The notes under the pieces were generated by a model. It was not told the origin of the DNA and ran no database searches. It was given only the letters and a program-made list of their open reading frames with translations. A stretch of 64,000 nt of DNA from Pedobacter cryoconitis (GTDB lineage: Bacteria; Bacteroidota; Bacteroidia; Sphingobacteriales; Sphingobacteriaceae). A program made the position numbers and the translations under genes. The stretch is taken from assembly GCF_001590605.1 (NCBI RefSeq), contig NZ_CP014504.1, positions 248,001 through 312,000 of the forward strand. Reading direction: 5' to 3'. Positions 61,136 through 64,000 of the stretch are shown here, piece by piece; position 1 is the first letter of the stretch, and each line of letters starts with the position of its first letter.

Positions 61136-62197
61136 ATGATAAAGACAGTTTCCAGCGCATTGCTATTGTTTGTATTTCCATTATTGATACCAAAAGATGG
61201 AGATAATTTACCAATTAATAAGATCCAGGTTATTGGATCGCACAACAGTTACAAGAAAGCGATTGATCCTCATTTGTTTGACGTATTCAGAAAAAAGGAT
61301 TCTGTATCGGCCAGCAAGATAGACTATGAGCATATTGGCATAACTGAACAACTTGATCTGGGGTTAAGAAATCTGGAAATTGACGTTTACTCAGATGCAA
61401 AAGGAGGGAAATATGCACATCCCAGAGGTTTGGATTGGGCGAAAGATCAGGCTCCTTATGATGTTGATAAAGAAATGAAGGCACCGGGTTTTAAAGTTTT
61501 TCATATTCAGGATCTTGATTTCAGAAGTGATTTCCTGACCTTGAAAAGTGGATTGGCGAAATTGAAAAAATGGTCAGATGCACACCCTGATCATACACCC
61601 ATATTTATTACACTGGAGGCCAAAGACAATAAAATAAAGGGAGAGGGTTTCAGTGATCCTGAAGAATTTACAGCAGAAACATTTGATCAGCTGGATAAGG
61701 CACTGCTTGATGGACTGGGCGTGGACAAGATTATCACACCAGATGTGGTGAGAGGAAACTATAAAACATTAGAAACTGCAGTTTTAAAAGATAACTGGCC
61801 TGTACTTTCAGCAGCAAGAGGAAAGTTTCTTTTCATTCTTGACCAGAAAGGTGAGAAGATGGAACTTTATATCAAAGGTCACCCTTCGCTAAAAAATAGG
61901 GTGTTATTTGCAAATGCGGCTGCTGGCAGGCCTGAAGCTGCGATGATGATCCTCAATAATGCTAAAGATCCAATGATTCCTCAGCTAGTTAAAAAAGGAT
62001 ATATTATCCGTACCCGTGCGGATTCGGATACACAAGAGGCACGCCGAAATGACCATGCTAACTTCGACGCAGCATGTGCTTCCGGAGCCCAGATCATTAC
62101 TACAGACTATTATTTAAAAAGTACTCATTTTAAGTCTGACTATGCAGTGAGTTTTGAAGATGGTCAGTATTTCAGGATCAATCCATTTTTTAAATAG
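61136..62197 (+). CDS. PI-PLC-like phosphodiesterase (PLC X-domain, C1-like)
   Basis: The 353-residue protein has a signal peptide (MIKTVSSALLLFVFPLLIP). The TIM-barrel phosphodiesterase signature is in IQVIGSHNSYKKAID (catalytic His) and LRNLEIDVYSD, with the second His in FKVFHIQDLDFRSD. Later blocks FITLEAKDN and IIRTRADSDTQEARRND (last part of the barrel) complete it. Such enzymes cleave phosphoinositides or other glycerophosphodiesters, some as Ca-dependent enzymes. It is probably co-transcribed with susCD, suggesting the locus takes up a phosphorylated head group or sugar-phosphate ligand. Confidence 0.85.
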   Translation: MIKTVSSALLLFVFPLLIPKDGDNLPINKIQVIGSHNSYKKAIDPHLFDVFRKKDSVSASKIDYEHIGITEQLDLGLRNLEIDVYSDAKGGKYAHPRGLDWAKDQAPYDVDKEMKAPGFKVFHIQDLDFRSDFLTLKSGLAKLKKWSDAHPDHTPIFITLEAKDNKIKGEGFSDPEEFTAETFDQLDKALLDGLGVDKIITPDVVRGNYKTLETAVLKDNWPVLSAARGKFLFILDQKGEKMELYIKGHPSLKNRVLFANAAAGRPEAAMMILNNAKDPMIPQLVKKGYIIRTRADSDTQEARRNDHANFDAACASGAQIITTDYYLKSTHFKSDYAVSFEDGQYFRINPFFK

Positions 62198-62284
62198 GTT
62201 AATGTGAGTCAATCTCGGTGGTTTATCGCAGTATTAACAATTTGATTATTGGAAACGTGCGCTTAATGAACCATAACTTAATTG

Positions 62285-62317
62285 GCGGCTCTTCTTTGTG
62301 GAAGAGCCGCTTTTTTT
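62285..62317. terminator. Terminator between PI-PLC-like gene and GT39 gene
   Basis: The GCGGCTCTTC/GAAGAGCCGC stem with loop TTTGTG is followed by seven Ts on the plus strand. It lies 87 nt after the PI-PLC-like gene. Confidence 0.85.
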
Positions 62318-62320
62318 CTT

Positions 62321-63934
62321 TTATGGTTTCAGCGTAATCAAAGTAACTTTTACATCAAATGAGGTATAGACATTTTCTTCTTTTCCCAGCGTAGAGAGGT
62401 GGCTCATCAGGCGATCTGTGGGATTGATATCTTTTAAATAATACCAGGCAGGCTGATCTATTTCATCACCAATATCAGTTAGAATAAGGTGATTGTAAAT
62501 CACCCAGATTCTTTTCTTTCCTTCAAATGATTTAAAGTCCTTTTGTAAATGATTTAAATAGTCCGGATAGCTGGTTGAAATTTTACGATAATCTCCTCCT
62601 TCAAGTGCTATGAAGTTATAAGGATAAGTATGCTTGTAAAAACGATAACCAGGCAAGTTATTCCAGTACACATAAACTAAGTCGCCTGGTTTAAAATGAG
62701 TATTGACATAAGTAAGCGCTTCTTTTTGAAAAGATCTTTTATGAATGATAAATTCATCGGGATGTACCAGTGTTTGTACTGCGCTGTAAACTGGTGCTGC
62801 TATCAAGAGGATAAAGAACAGCAGGCTCATTCGTTCAGATTTGAAAAAAGAGGCAAGCTTATCTGTTCCTTTGACAATAAACAGGATGAGCAAAGGGCAA
62901 ATGAAAACCCAGAAACGTTCATTTAAAGGGTACAGTTTAAGTCCTGAAGCTAAGAACATAAACAAAAAGGGAAATAGCAGGATTAGCGCATATCGTTTCT
63001 CCCTGATATAAATCCAGATGCCGTAAAACAGGCTAATAAGTGGTAACCATGGAGTATTCAATAATGCTTTAAGCAAAACAGAATTTCCAGGATACAATCT
63101 CCAGGTCAGGCCTAGCGGATATTCTATTAAATGATATAGAGCCGCTGGATACCAACGCAATTCTTCCATGTTGACTGGTGGCAATGGCATGAAATAATGA
63201 TAAAAATCAAACCATTCAGCTGCCCATTTAGATTCTGCATGTTTATGGGTAAACAGCAAATAGTTCAGGGCAAAACCAGCTGCCCATAATAGAAAAGGAA
63301 CCAGTTGCCTGAAGAATGGCTTCCAGTCTCTTTTGTAAAGATTTTTACAGCTGATGCCTGTCGCCATTCCGGCCAGGATAAATATAGAAGAGTAGGAGAA
63401 CCAGAGAATAACTGCGCCTAAAATCCCCCAGGTTAGGAGTGGTTTCCATGTTAACCGATGTTGATAGCGGATATAAATATACAAGATCAGTACGGTGGCA
63501 AACAGTTCAGTCGAATACTGTTTAATCTCAACAGAATGGAAAACAAGAGGAGGGGCCAGGGCTAACAGGGCAACCGCCATTACTGCTGCCAGTGGACGAA
63601 GAAAATACTTTGCTACAGGAATGAACAGTGGAATTGCCGCTATACCACATAACATAGGAAATAAACGCAATACGATCTCATTCGTCCCTAAAAGATAAAT
63701 ACATGTTTTAACGCTCCATAAAAATCCAATCGGTGCTTTCTGCTGATAGTCCAGTGCTTGCATTACCAGCTCAATATAATTCATTTTGATCAGGCTGGTC
63801 GCCAGATAAACTTCATCCAGCCACAGAGAACGGTTATAAAAAAGATGGAAAAGACGAACGAAAATACCGCACCCAATAATTATACTGTACCAGATATTCT
63901 GGTTTTTGATATAGCTGGATTCTTTTTTACACAT
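62321..63934 (-). CDS. GT39/ArnT-like membrane glycosyltransferase
   Basis: The 537-residue protein has about 10-12 membrane helices. The first periplasmic loop carries RSLWLDEVYLA, with the Asp-Glu pair typical of lipid-phosphate-sugar-using GT-C enzymes of family 39. A large soluble C-terminal segment (about 395-537) includes YVYWNNLPGYRFYKHTYPY. It would transfer a sugar from a polyprenyl-phosphate donor to lipid A, protein or a glycan. It is monocistronic on the minus strand, with 66 nt left to the window end. Confidence 0.85.
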   Translation of the reverse strand: MCKKESSYIKNQNIWYSIIIGCGIFVRLFHLFYNRSLWLDEVYLATSLIKMNYIELVMQALDYQQKAPIGFLWSVKTCIYLLGTNEIVLRLFPMLCGIAAIPLFIPVAKYFLRPLAAVMAVALLALAPPLVFHSVEIKQYSTELFATVLILYIYIRYQHRLTWKPLLTWGILGAVILWFSYSSIFILAGMATGISCKNLYKRDWKPFFRQLVPFLLWAAGFALNYLLFTHKHAESKWAAEWFDFYHYFMPLPPVNMEELRWYPAALYHLIEYPLGLTWRLYPGNSVLLKALLNTPWLPLISLFYGIWIYIREKRYALILLFPFLFMFLASGLKLYPLNERFWVFICPLLILFIVKGTDKLASFFKSERMSLLFFILLIAAPVYSAVQTLVHPDEFIIHKRSFQKEALTYVNTHFKPGDLVYVYWNNLPGYRFYKHTYPYNFIALEGGDYRKISTSYPDYLNHLQKDFKSFEGKKRIWVIYNHLILTDIGDEIDQPAWYYLKDINPTDRLMSHLSTLGKEENVYTSFDVKVTLITLKP

Positions 63935-64000
63935 ATGAATGATGTTCAGTCATTTGAAACTCTTTAATTAATGTAAATAATTCATAAATTTAGAAATTAT

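Overview
The window looks like chromosomal DNA of a Bacteroidota bacterium, most likely a Pedobacter-like member of the Sphingobacteriaceae. It is AT-rich. It has a SusC/SusD pair, an FtsX-type permease family typical of the phylum, a Rho factor with a long Asn/Gln-rich insert, few Shine-Dalgarno sites, and several TAnnTTTG -7 promoter elements of the kind used by the Bacteroidota housekeeping sigma factor. Most genes are ordinary housekeeping genes. Accessory content is concentrated at 12.9-25.7 kb and 49.9-62.2 kb.

Layout. 0-4.9 kb: a GAF-domain protein cut by the window edge, then a secreted kinase-fold/beta-barrel fusion. 4.9-8.8 kb: a lipoprotein and the glycogen pair glgA-glgC. 9.1-23.1 kb: an NtrC-type response regulator, histidine kinase and ferredoxin reductase on the minus strand. 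They are divergent from a large export operon (HlyD-type adaptor, ATPase, three tandem FtsX-type permeases, second ATPase). That operon is preceded by a well-spaced sigma-54 promoter and two upstream palindromes, so the regulator probably drives it. 23.1-25.7 kb: a periplasmic-binding-fold protein, tRNA-Leu(UAG), a Fic protein with an operator-like palindrome at its start codon, and a large intergenic palindrome built of 11-bp units. 25.7-30.3 kb: tig, clpP, clpX and an AMP nucleosidase. 30.3-33.9 kb: a minus-strand ADP-heptose/LPS operon. 33.9-49.8 kb: PolX, two lipoproteins, an Rpn-type nuclease, sppA, folK, an Hpt protein, pssA, rho, pyrF, a PspC-like protein, ftsK, lolA-like and an MBL hydrolase.

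49.9-56.3 kb is an accessory stretch next to tRNA-Leu(GAG). It holds a MAC/perforin-domain protein with C-terminal beta repeats, a membrane-anchored AraC-type regulator, a sugar epimerase, the decayed C-terminus of an ABC-F ATPase that no ORF call would show, a SUKH-like protein with an L7/L12-like tail, and three small genes. 56.4-62.2 kb is a SusC/SusD locus paired with a secreted PI-PLC-like phosphodiesterase. The window ends in a GT39-type membrane glycosyltransferase.

The strongest leads are the MACPF protein and its neighbourhood, the kinase-fold/outer-membrane-barrel fusion, the sigma-54-controlled three-permease exporter with an apparent gene-conversion tract, a PolX whose polymerase metal ligands are altered, and the PI-PLC-linked Sus locus. 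No CRISPR array, complete IS element, rRNA or prophage was seen.
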